Under the pieces are notes generated by a model. That model worked only from the letters and a program-made list of their open reading frames with translations. It made no database searches and had not been told where the DNA came from. Shown here piece by piece: positions 1 to 5,129 of a stretch of 5,129 nt of DNA (positions within the stretch are counted from its first letter, which is position 1; each line of letters opens with the position of its first letter). The position numbers and the translations under genes are program-made. Source of the DNA: Planctomycetota bacterium (lineage in GTDB: Bacteria; Planctomycetota; UBA8742; JACQVU01); NCBI GenBank assembly GCA_016209585.1, contig JACQVU010000344.1, positions 1-5,129 on the forward strand, read 5' to 3'.

Positions 1-45
1 GTGTTGGGTGCTGGGTGTTGGGCCCAGCACCCAACACCCAGCACC
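1..45. repeat. Heptamer-built inverted repeat with two alternative hairpins
   Basis: Three 7-base units (TGTTGGG at 2-8, TGCTGGG at 9-15, TGTTGGG at 16-22) are followed directly by three complementary-type units (CCCAGCA at 23-29, CCCAACA at 30-36, CCCAGCA at 37-43). Because the C/T variants alternate, two perfect but mutually exclusive hairpins exist: 1-15 pairs with 23-37 (15 bp, 7-base loop), and 7-22 pairs with 30-45 (16 bp, 7-base loop). There is no T-tract after the stem, so it does not look like a standard intrinsic terminator on the + strand. The block touches the window edge and may extend upstream. The pairing is read directly from the sequence; any function is unknown. Confidence 0.85.
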
Positions 46-175
46 TGCCGTATCGGGGGTTGGGGGACGGGGGAAGGAAAGGCTGAAGGCTGAAACGAGG
101 AACCGCGCTTCGCCGACTTCAGCCTTCGGCCTTCGCACTTCAGCCTTTTCCCGACCCCCCGTTCCCCGTACGGCA
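46..175. repeat. Long imperfect inverted repeat with heptamer core
   Basis: The outer arms TGCCGTA (46-52) and TACGGCA (169-175) are exact complements. Inside them, G-runs on the left (55-73) face C-runs on the right (150-167). Further in, AAAGGCTGAAG (78-88) is the exact complement of 138-148. The core is again on a 7-base period: GGCTGAA twice at 81-94, and TTCAGCC, TTCGGCC, TTCGCAC, TTCAGCC, TTTTCCC at 118-152. An alternative inner stem pairs 82-94 with 118-130 with a single G-T position. It lies directly next to the first heptamer palindrome, so the two may be one compound element. It could fold as a long cruciform or RNA stem. Function is unknown. Confidence 0.75.
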
Positions 176-365
176 ATCCGCGGGCCAAACCCGATCCGCA
201 GGCGGCTCCGTCGCGTAACTCTATCAAACAAACGCACTTCCGCATACCATGGTTCCGAGTTGCCCGCGCCTGGGACGCCGCCGGTCACAAGGAACTTTCA
301 ACGCCGCGGTGGATTTCCGGGCGGTGGCGGCGGTGGGAATGCGCGGCGGCGCGCGGGATTCGCTC
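176..365. other. Leader stretch without a supported gene
   Basis: This stretch separates the repeats from the first gene. It contains a short AT-richer island (about 214-237) that is the best place for a promoter. It also contains two in-frame ATG codons (249 and 339) that could be earlier starts of the downstream small membrane protein. Codons from about 306 onward already have high G/C at the third position in that frame, so part of it may be coding. No RNA gene or other structure was recognised. Confidence 0.5.
199..227 (+). promoter_or_regulatory. Possible promoter for the operon
   Basis: TATCAA at 222-227 matches four of six bases of the sigma-70 -10 consensus and lies in the only AT-rich patch upstream of the four-gene run. 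There is no recognisable -35 hexamer at the expected place (199-204), so support is weak. If real, transcription would begin near 234, upstream of all three candidate starts of the first gene. Confidence 0.18.
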
Positions 366-719
366 ATGTCGAGGAGTTCGTTCGGACGTGACGAGGGAGG
401 GGAAGGCGCGGGCGTTCCAGCCTCCCGGCTGCCGGGCGTTCCGCGGCCGGACCCATCCGGCCAAGCCGACGGGCGCTCGCAAGAGGCGACGGCGGCCGGC
501 GAGGGGCTGGTGAAGTCGGAGGCGGCGCCGCATGCGGTGGAGTTCCCCGGGCGCAACGCGCTGGTCGCGGCCTGGTTGCTGGCGGCGGGGGCGCTCTACC
601 TGGTGCGGTACGCCTCCGTGTTGCATCACTACGCGGTGACGGCGGAACGTCGTTTCGCCTGGTTGCGCCCGCTGGTGGCGGTGATGGAGGAGTTCATGCG
701 GCTCTTGCCGCGGTGGTGA
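366..719 (+). CDS. Small single-helix membrane protein, unrecognised
   Basis: This 117-residue protein belongs to no family I recognise. Residues 1-60 are polar and rich in Gly, Pro, Ala and Glu, with no signal-peptide shape, so they are probably disordered. One clear hydrophobic helix spans about 64-80 (NALVAAWLLAAGALYLV). It is followed by a basic and aromatic stretch (RYASVLHHYA, then AERRFAWLR) and a likely amphipathic C-terminal helix at about 97-115. The gene ends 22 bases before the GT-C glycosyltransferase on the same strand, so it is probably the first gene of that operon and may be a small partner of it; this is inference from position. The start is uncertain. ATG 366 has a weak GGGA seven bases upstream, while in-frame ATGs at 339 and 249 would add 9 or 39 residues. 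Third-position G/C stays high from about 306, which leaves the longer forms open. Confidence 0.5.
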   Translation: MSRSSFGRDEGGEGAGVPASRLPGVPRPDPSGQADGRSQEATAAGEGLVKSEAAPHAVEFPGRNALVAAWLLAAGALYLVRYASVLHHYAVTAERRFAWLRPLVAVMEEFMRLLPRW

Positions 720-741
720 TTTCCGAAGCGAGCCGCGGACC

Positions 742-2571
742 GTGACGGACTTCCTCGCGTTCATCCTTATCGCGTTCGTGATGACCACGCTCGGCCGGGC
801 GGTGCTGGGCCGCATGCGGCTGCGGTGTGAGGAGGCGGTCGAGCGGCTCACGTTGTCGCTGGCGGTGGGGTGGATGCTGGTGTCGCATGGCCTGTTCGCG
901 CTGGGCTGGTTCGGCCTTTTCGATCCCACGGTGGTCGGAGGGCTGTTGCTGCTTCTGGGAATCCTGCTGGCGCCGGCCATCGGCCTGGTGATTGACGATC
1001 TGTCGCTGTTGTTGCGCGGCATCGGCCGGGCATCGGGCCTGGCGCGACCCGCGGTGGCCTTCGGCGGGCTGGTGGCCGCGCTGGCGCTGGTGTACGCGCT
1101 CACGCCCTCCACCGCCGTGGACGAGAGCGTCTACCATTACCTGGTTCCACGGGTGTACGCCCGCGCCGGGGGGATCGTGCGGCGGTGGGACCTCTTCCAC
1201 TCGAACTGGCTGCCCCAGGCCGCGCACATGCCGCTGGTGGCGGCGTTCCTGGTGGGGGGCGAGACGCTGGCCAATCTTTTCCGTCCGCTCGCCGGGCTGC
1301 TGCTCTTGGGGGCGACGGTGTCGCTGGCGACGCGGTTCTACTCGCGCAGCACGGCGCGGCTCGCGGGGGTGGCCATTCTCGCCACGCCCTACACGCTGCT
1401 TTTTTTCCGCGCCTTCTACGTGGAGGCGCTGTCCGCGGCCTACCTGCTGGTGGCCGTCTACTGTTTCTTCCGGTGGATGGACCGTGGCCGCCGGCGGTGG
1501 CTGGCGCTGGCCGCGGCGCTGGCGGGGTTCATGGTCGGGATGAAGCCCACCAATCTGCCGGCGGCGCTGGTGTTGATCGTGGCGGCCGGGGCGTTCGGCC
1601 TGCGCGGCCGCCGGCCCCACCTGGGGAGCGCCGCGCTCAACGTGCTGACGGCGCTCTTCTGGACCGCGGCCGCGGCGGCGACCTGGTACGCGAAGAACTA
1701 CGCCTTCACCGGCGACCCGCTTTACCCGCACCTGGTGGCCGACGCGCCGTTCCGGCCCGGGGCGCACGCGGCCACCACGCCGGGCGTGCGTCTGGCGCGG
1801 GCCATGGAGCCTTCGTGGCTGCGCTCCTATCTCGCGACCGTCCTGCTCGGCGACGACACCCAGCCGGAACTCTCCTTCGGCCTGCTGGGGTTGACGCTGG
1901 CCCCGCTGGCGCTGCTCTTTCGCCCGGCCGGTCCGCGGCTGCGCCTGCCGCTGGCGACGGCGGGCGTGGGGTTCCTGGCGCTGTACGTGCTGACCTCGCC
2001 GCAACCGCGGTACCTCTATCCCTACTGGTGCCTGTTGATGATCCCGGCCGCCGACGTGGCGGTGCGGCTTCTGCAGCGGTCGCGGCTCGTGGGCACCGTG
2101 GTGGCGCTGCTGGTGGCCGCGCAGTGCGCCCTGGCGGCGGGCGGGGAGTTGCCGCGGGCGTGGAAACATGCGCAGGTGCTTCTGGGCGACGTCACGCCCG
2201 ACGACTTCCGGCGGCTGCACGAGATGCCGATCCGCTGCGTGCGCTGGCTGAACGCGCGTCTGGGGCCGGAGGAGAAGGTGCTGGCCGCGTCGGATCGCCT
2301 GTTGCAACTGGACGCGCCGTTCGTGAAGTTGGAGGATGGGTATTTCGCCCCCGAGGACCTCACGCCGGATCGCTTCGCCGAACGGTTGCGCCAGGAGGGC
2401 GTCACCCACGTGCTGGTGGACAGCGTCTTCTTTGGCCAGAAACCCAACCGGCGCATGATTCCGGCCTTCGCCACCGTGATACAACTGGCGGATCGGGGCG
2501 TGCTGGCGCGCGTGCCCGAAGCGTGCGACGCCACCCCCGGCCGCACGTTCGACGTGTACCGTGTCCGCTAG
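742..2571 (+). CDS. ArnT-like GT-C family membrane glycosyltransferase
   Basis: The 609-residue polytopic inner-membrane protein is predicted to move a sugar from a polyprenyl-phosphate donor to an acceptor on the periplasmic side. About 12 hydrophobic segments lie between residues 2 and 466. The first outer loop carries the GT-C signature acidic pair D127-E128 followed by Y131-H132 (DESVYHYLVPRVY), where the family's catalytic Asp is expected. Other family marks are WYAKNY at 315-320 with GDPLYP at 324-329, and QPRYLYPY at 421-428. The last 140 residues are soluble and contain the GVTHVLVD strand (553-560) common in such proteins. Start GTG 742 has no clear ribosome binding site but preserves the first helix (DFLAFILIAFVM); starting at ATG 781 would cut it. 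It follows the small membrane protein by 22 bases and precedes the CPBP gene by 12. The sugar and acceptor cannot be told; LPS core, O-antigen or another surface glycan is likely given waaF in the operon. Confidence 0.82.
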   Translation: MTDFLAFILIAFVMTTLGRAVLGRMRLRCEEAVERLTLSLAVGWMLVSHGLFALGWFGLFDPTVVGGLLLLLGILLAPAIGLVIDDLSLLLRGIGRASGLARPAVAFGGLVAALALVYALTPSTAVDESVYHYLVPRVYARAGGIVRRWDLFHSNWLPQAAHMPLVAAFLVGGETLANLFRPLAGLLLLGATVSLATRFYSRSTARLAGVAILATPYTLLFFRAFYVEALSAAYLLVAVYCFFRWMDRGRRRWLALAAALAGFMVGMKPTNLPAALVLIVAAGAFGLRGRRPHLGSAALNVLTALFWTAAAAATWYAKNYAFTGDPLYPHLVADAPFRPGAHAATTPGVRLARAMEPSWLRSYLATVLLGDDTQPELSFGLLGLTLAPLALLFRPAGPRLRLPLATAGVGFLALYVLTSPQPRYLYPYWCLLMIPAADVAVRLLQRSRLVGTVVALLVAAQCALAAGGELPRAWKHAQVLLGDVTPDDFRRLHEMPIRCVRWLNARLGPEEKVLAASDRLLQLDAPFVKLEDGYFAPEDLTPDRFAERLRQEGVTHVLVDSVFFGQKPNRRMIPAFATVIQLADRGVLARVPEACDATPGRTFDVYRVR

Positions 2572-2583
2572 ACGCGCTTCGGC

Positions 2584-3675
2584 ATGCGGCCATCCCCCAC
2601 CAGCCAACCGGGCGCGGACATCGACGGGGCGCCACCGCTGGTGCGCGTCATCGCCTTCTACCTGCTGACGCTCTTCCTGGCGGACGGCGTGGCCGGCGCG
2701 GTCTCGTCCGACGCCGCCGGGAAGACGGCCGCGCCGCCGCTGGACGCCGGCGCGCTGCTCTCGGCGGCGCTGGTGTACGGCGTCACGGCGTTGGTGGTGA
2801 CGTTGGCGTTCGTCTCGCGCTGGGACCGCCGCCCGCTCCGCACGTTGGGCGTGGCGCGGCCGATCGCCTCCCTGGGCGACTACGCCTTCGGGGCGCTGCT
2901 GGGCGGGGCCGGCGCCGGCCTGGCCGTCGGCGCCGCCGCCCTCCTCGGCGGCGTCAGCGTGCGGTGGCTGCCCGGCCCCGCGGCCGGGTGGGGCGCGTTC
3001 TTTGCCGCGACCCTGGGATGGGTGGCGGCGGGGTTCGCCGGGGAGTTGTCGCACCGGGGGTACGCGCTGCAACTGGCGGCGCGGCGGTTCGGCGCGCGAA
3101 ACGCGGTGATCGCCCTGGCGCTGATCAGCGCCTTCCTCCAAGGGGGGCGCCCGGTGGAGGCGCCGGTGGCCTTCGCGAACCAGTTGCTGTTCGGCGTCGT
3201 GGCCGGGGTCGCGTACGTGCGCACCGGGTCGCTGCTGTTCGCCGCCGCGATGAACACCGGCTGGAACCTGGTGCTGGGGCCGCTGCTGGGGTTGCGGGTT
3301 TCGGGCCAGCCGGTGGCCGACGCGCTGGCGGTGTCGCTGCTCTCCGGCCCCGATCCACTGACCGGCGGCGGCTATGGACCGGAGGGCGGGCTGGCCGTGA
3401 CCTGGGCGTTGGCGCTCACGGCGGCGATCTTTCTTCTGCCGCTGCGCTGGCGCAACGAGGAGAACGCCCGCGCCTGGGACCTCTGGATATTCGGCCCGCC
3501 GTGGCCGTGGGTGCGCACCGGCTTCCAGCGGCCCCGGGCATTCGTCGTGGCTCCCCACGAGAAGATGCTGTTGCGCTGGTCGCTCCGCTCAGGCCCGGAA
3601 GAGGCGAACGTCCCACCGGGCGAGAGCGAACCCGCGCGGTCGGAATCGGAATCGTCGGAGAGGCCGCATGGGTGA
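2584..3675 (+). CDS. CPBP-family (Rce1-like) membrane protein, probable pseudoprotease
   Basis: This 363-residue protein has about eight membrane helices (roughly 19-40, 55-78, 101-122, 136-152, 172-187, 196-212, 214-232 and 268-286). The CPBP/ABI fold is recognisable from GELSHRGY (153-160) in place of EExxxRG, the RRFG turn at 167-170, the YVRTGSL segment (211-217) and the WN pair (227-228). The loop SGPDPLTGGGYGPEGG (254-269) is also typical of one CPBP subgroup. Active members use Glu, His, His and Asn. Here these align to G153, Q186, N224 and N228, so only Asn is kept, together with the second Glu (E154) and R158. Proteolysis is therefore unlikely, and a scaffold or binding role is inferred. 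A tail of about 75 residues after the last helix ends in a Ser/Glu-rich stretch (SESESSER). The reading frame is intact. The stop overlaps the waaF start by 8 bases, implying translational coupling. No Shine-Dalgarno precedes ATG 2584. Confidence 0.8.
   Translation: MRPSPTSQPGADIDGAPPLVRVIAFYLLTLFLADGVAGAVSSDAAGKTAAPPLDAGALLSAALVYGVTALVVTLAFVSRWDRRPLRTLGVARPIASLGDYAFGALLGGAGAGLAVGAAALLGGVSVRWLPGPAAGWGAFFAATLGWVAAGFAGELSHRGYALQLAARRFGARNAVIALALISAFLQGGRPVEAPVAFANQLLFGVVAGVAYVRTGSLLFAAAMNTGWNLVLGPLLGLRVSGQPVADALAVSLLSGPDPLTGGGYGPEGGLAVTWALALTAAIFLLPLRWRNEENARAWDLWIFGPPWPWVRTGFQRPRAFVVAPHEKMLLRWSLRSGPEEANVPPGESEPARSESESSERPHG
3657..3663 (+). promoter_or_regulatory. Ribosome binding site of waaF
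   Basis: GGAGAGG ends four bases before ATG 3668 and is the only good Shine-Dalgarno match in front of any gene of the operon. It lies inside the last codons of the CPBP gene and supports ATG 3668 as the true start. Combined with the 8-base overlap, it allows both coupled and independent initiation of waaF. Confidence 0.6.
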
Positions 3676-4756
3676 CGCGCCGCCCCCGGCGCGCGTGCTG
3701 GTGCGCGCCCCGAACTGGGTGGGCGACGTGGTGATGGCCACCCCGGCGCTGCGGGCGCTGCGCGCGGCGTTGCCGGCCGCGCGGATCGCCCTGCTCGGAC
3801 GGCCGCTGGTGGAGCGCATTCTGTCGGGAACGCCGTGGGTGGACGAGTTCCTGCCCGCGCCGCGCGGGCTTTCCTGGCCGGCGACGTTGTGGGCGCTGCG
3901 CGGACGGCGCTTTGATCTCGCGGTGGCGCTGCCCAATTCCTGGCGGGCGGCGCTTGAAACGTTCGCTTCCGGCGCGCCCCGGCGCGTTGGCTACCGGCGC
4001 GGCGGCCGGGGGCTGTTCCTGACGCACGCCCTCTCCCGGCCCACCGACGATCGCGGGCGGTTCGCGCCGGTCTACATGGGCGAGTACTACCTGCGCCTCC
4101 TGCGGCTCATCGGCATCGACGGCCAGCCTCGCGTGGAGTTGCCGCTGCCAGATCAACTGCGGGCGCGGGGCGAGGCGCTGCTGCATGGGTTCGGGATCAC
4201 CTCGGGCGACCGACTCATCTGCCTCAATCCTGGCGCGGCCTACGGCTCCTCAAAATGTTGGCTGCCCGAGCGCTTCGCGCAGGTGGCGGATCGGTGCGCG
4301 CGGGAACTGGGCGCCAAGGTGGCGCTGTTGTCGGGGCCGGGAGAAGGCGACGTGGTGAGCGCCATTCTGGGTCGCATGACCAGCCGCCTGGTGAACGACC
4401 CTCGGGCGGTGATCCCGTTGGACCTGCTCCGGCCGGTGATCCGCCGCGCGAACCTGTTGATCACCAACGACACCGGCCCGCGCCACTACGCCGCGGCGTT
4501 CGACGTGCCGGCGGTGGTGATCATGGGCAGCACCGACCCGCGCTACACCCAATGCCCCGGCGAACGCGCCGTCATCCTGCGCGAGGCCCACTTGCCCTGC
4601 ATCGCCTGCCACCGCCGCGTCTGCCCGCTTCCAGACCACCCGTGCATGGCCGGCATCACCGTCGACCGGGTCATGGCGGCGGCGCGGGGGGCCCTCGAAA
4701 AAGGGGGAAGGGAACTTGTTCGATGCCGCGATTGCCGCGACGCGCCGGAGCCATGA
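3668..4756 (+). CDS. waaF: ADP-heptose:LPS heptosyltransferase II (GT9)
   Basis: This enzyme adds L-glycero-D-manno-heptose from ADP-heptose to the LPS inner core at the cytoplasmic face of the inner membrane. At 362 residues it has normal GT9 length with two Rossmann-like halves. The N-terminal half shows NWVGDVVMATPALRAL (16-31), with D20 at the catalytic Asp position, and VALPNSWRAALETFASGAPRRVGYR (86-110), close to E. coli WaaF as I recall it. The C-terminal half shows the nucleotide-sugar site: NPGAAYGSSKCW (187-198, K196), SGPGE (222-226) and TNDTGPRHYAAAF (266-278). A cysteine cluster (C311, C314, C319, C326), typical of many non-enterobacterial WaaF proteins, follows, and the tail has another CxxC (C353, C356). 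It overlaps the CPBP gene by 8 bases and is the last gene of the run. The acceptor could differ from classical LPS core; another GT9 heptosyltransferase such as WaaC is less likely given the LPNS motif. Confidence 0.87.
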   Translation: MGDAPPPARVLVRAPNWVGDVVMATPALRALRAALPAARIALLGRPLVERILSGTPWVDEFLPAPRGLSWPATLWALRGRRFDLAVALPNSWRAALETFASGAPRRVGYRRGGRGLFLTHALSRPTDDRGRFAPVYMGEYYLRLLRLIGIDGQPRVELPLPDQLRARGEALLHGFGITSGDRLICLNPGAAYGSSKCWLPERFAQVADRCARELGAKVALLSGPGEGDVVSAILGRMTSRLVNDPRAVIPLDLLRPVIRRANLLITNDTGPRHYAAAFDVPAVVIMGSTDPRYTQCPGERAVILREAHLPCIACHRRVCPLPDHPCMAGITVDRVMAAARGALEKGGRELVRCRDCRDAPEP

Positions 4757-4790
4757 GCCTCGACTACTGGCGCTGGTGTTCTCTTTTCGG

Positions 4791-4819
4791 TTGACTGGGT
4801 CCGTTCTCCCAGGTAGCCT
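4791..4819 (+). promoter_or_regulatory. Possible promoter of the secreted protein gene
   Basis: TTGACT (4791-4796) matches five of six bases of a sigma-70 -35 box. Seventeen bases later stands TAGCCT (4814-4819), a weak -10 match at three of six. The expected start of transcription near 4826 would give a leader of roughly 57 bases. The position after the waaF stop and the change in gene type make a separate promoter plausible, but the -10 is poor. Confidence 0.3.
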
Positions 4820-4830
4820 CAATCCCAATC

Positions 4831-4855
4831 CACTTGGCGTACCTCGCACTTGGCG
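4831..4855. repeat. Direct repeat CACTTGGCG
   Basis: CACTTGGCG occurs at 4831-4839 and again at 4847-4855, with 16 bases between the starts. It lies just downstream of the possible promoter and upstream of the secreted protein gene. It could be a paired binding site or a short local duplication; the sequence does not decide. Confidence 0.4.
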
Positions 4856-4882
4856 CCTGACACCCAACACCAAGAGTTGCAC

Positions 4883-5129
4883 ATGACCACCCCCCCCCTC
4901 ACATCTGCGAACTGCTACGGTCGCAAGAGCGCGTTTATTCGCGGCGTCGTTCTGCTGGCGGTGGCTGTGGCGCTTTGCTCACTCACCGACATTTCGACCC
5001 CCGCGAGCGCCGCGCCCAAGCCCAAGCCGAAGGAAGCGCCAAGCCTGACGGGCGTGTGGACGGTCACGATGGCCACCACGACCACCAACTGCCCCGACCC
5101 CAGCGTGGTGCTCGGCACGCAGACCTTCA
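4883..5129 (+). CDS. Secreted protein with signal peptide, 3' end outside window
   Basis: The first 82 residues of a protein are visible and the frame is open to the window edge. A classic Sec signal is seen: a basic n-region (GRKSAFIRG, 13-21), a hydrophobic core (VVLLAVAVALCSL, 22-34) and a probable signal peptidase I site after A41-S42-A43. C32 sits inside the core, so a lipoprotein is not favoured. A Lys/Pro linker (KPKPK, 46-50) follows. The mature start SLTGVWTVTMATTTTNC (54-70) looks like the first strand of a small secreted beta domain; its family cannot be named from this fragment. A weak AAGAG lies six bases before ATG 4883. Codons 3-6 lie in a run of nine C residues. The gene is probably transcribed separately from the waaF operon. 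Confidence 0.65.
   Translation, partial: MTTPPLTSANCYGRKSAFIRGVVLLAVAVALCSLTDISTPASAAPKPKPKEAPSLTGVWTVTMATTTTNCPDPSVVLGTQTF

Larger units (their letters stand above)
4757..4882. other. Intergenic stretch between waaF and secreted protein gene
   Basis: These 126 bases are less GC-rich than the genes. They contain a weak 5-bp hairpin (CTGGG 4795-4799 with CCCAG 4808-4812) without a T-tract, so there is no convincing terminator for the operon. They also hold a promoter-like pair, a 9-base direct repeat and an 11-base match to the repeat at the left edge of the window, each listed separately. Confidence 0.6.

Noticed and set aside
1..175. CRISPR array or attachment site
   Set aside because: Repeat units are 7 bases and contiguous, without spacers of even length, and there is no cas, integrase or tRNA gene nearby.
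8..391. Open frame of 127 codons across the repeats
   Set aside because: It runs through both inverted-repeat blocks, gives a low-complexity Arg/Pro/Gly product and has no ribosome binding site.
694..3558. Very long open frame on the - strand (954 codons)
   Set aside because: It lies opposite the glycosyltransferase and CPBP genes. Its product is a Gln/Arg/Pro/His-rich low-complexity chain with no domain or membrane pattern, as expected from the reverse of GC-rich codons. The + strand genes have clear family motifs.
2584..3675. Active CAAX-type protease or bacteriocin immunity/processing role
   Set aside because: The catalytic Glu and both His positions are replaced, and there is no bacteriocin precursor or export gene in the window.
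1185..3734. Long open frame on the + strand (849 codons) spanning the junction of two genes
   Set aside because: Its product is Gly/Ala/Arg-rich without motifs and crosses the stop and start of two well-supported genes; it is a frame shadow caused by high GC.
3416..4186. Minus-strand open frame of 256 codons over waaF
   Set aside because: It has no recognisable domains and lies opposite clear GT9 motifs; shadow.
4795..4812. Possible intrinsic terminator after waaF
   Set aside because: The stem is only 5 bp with an 8-base loop and no T-tract follows.

Overview
The window is a GC-rich (about 70% by eye), single-strand-biased piece of bacterial DNA. It carries cell-envelope genes reading left to right. 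A WaaF-type ADP-heptose:LPS heptosyltransferase points to a diderm (LPS-making) bacterium. The high GC, rare Shine-Dalgarno signals and heptamer-period repeats between genes would suit a Planctomycetota, Verrucomicrobiota or Sumerlaeota-like lineage. The phylum is a guess; the sequence alone does not fix it.

Layout. Positions 1-175 are non-coding and hold two adjacent inverted-repeat blocks, each built on a 7-base period. Positions 176-365 have no convincing gene apart from a possible promoter near 222 and possible upstream starts of the next gene. A run of four co-directional genes follows: an unrecognised small membrane protein (366-719), a large ArnT-like GT-C glycosyltransferase with many membrane helices (742-2571), a CPBP (Rce1-like) membrane protein that has lost three of four catalytic residues (2584-3675), and waaF (3668-4756). 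Gaps are 22 and 12 bases, and the last pair overlaps by 8 bases, so one operon is likely. A 126-base intergenic stretch (4757-4882) holds a possible promoter, a 9-base direct repeat and a scrap of the left-hand repeat. At the right edge begins a secreted protein (4883 onward, cut by the window) whose start lies directly against a run of nine C residues.

How the genes may work together. WaaF transfers heptose from the nucleotide sugar ADP-heptose in the cytoplasm. GT-C enzymes use polyprenyl-phosphate sugars on the far side of the inner membrane. Together they suggest LPS core or another surface glycan. The CPBP protein between them keeps the family fold signatures but should not be a protease, so a scaffold or binding role in the same envelope process is the natural inference. 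The most interesting items are this apparent pseudoprotease and the heptamer-based palindromes.
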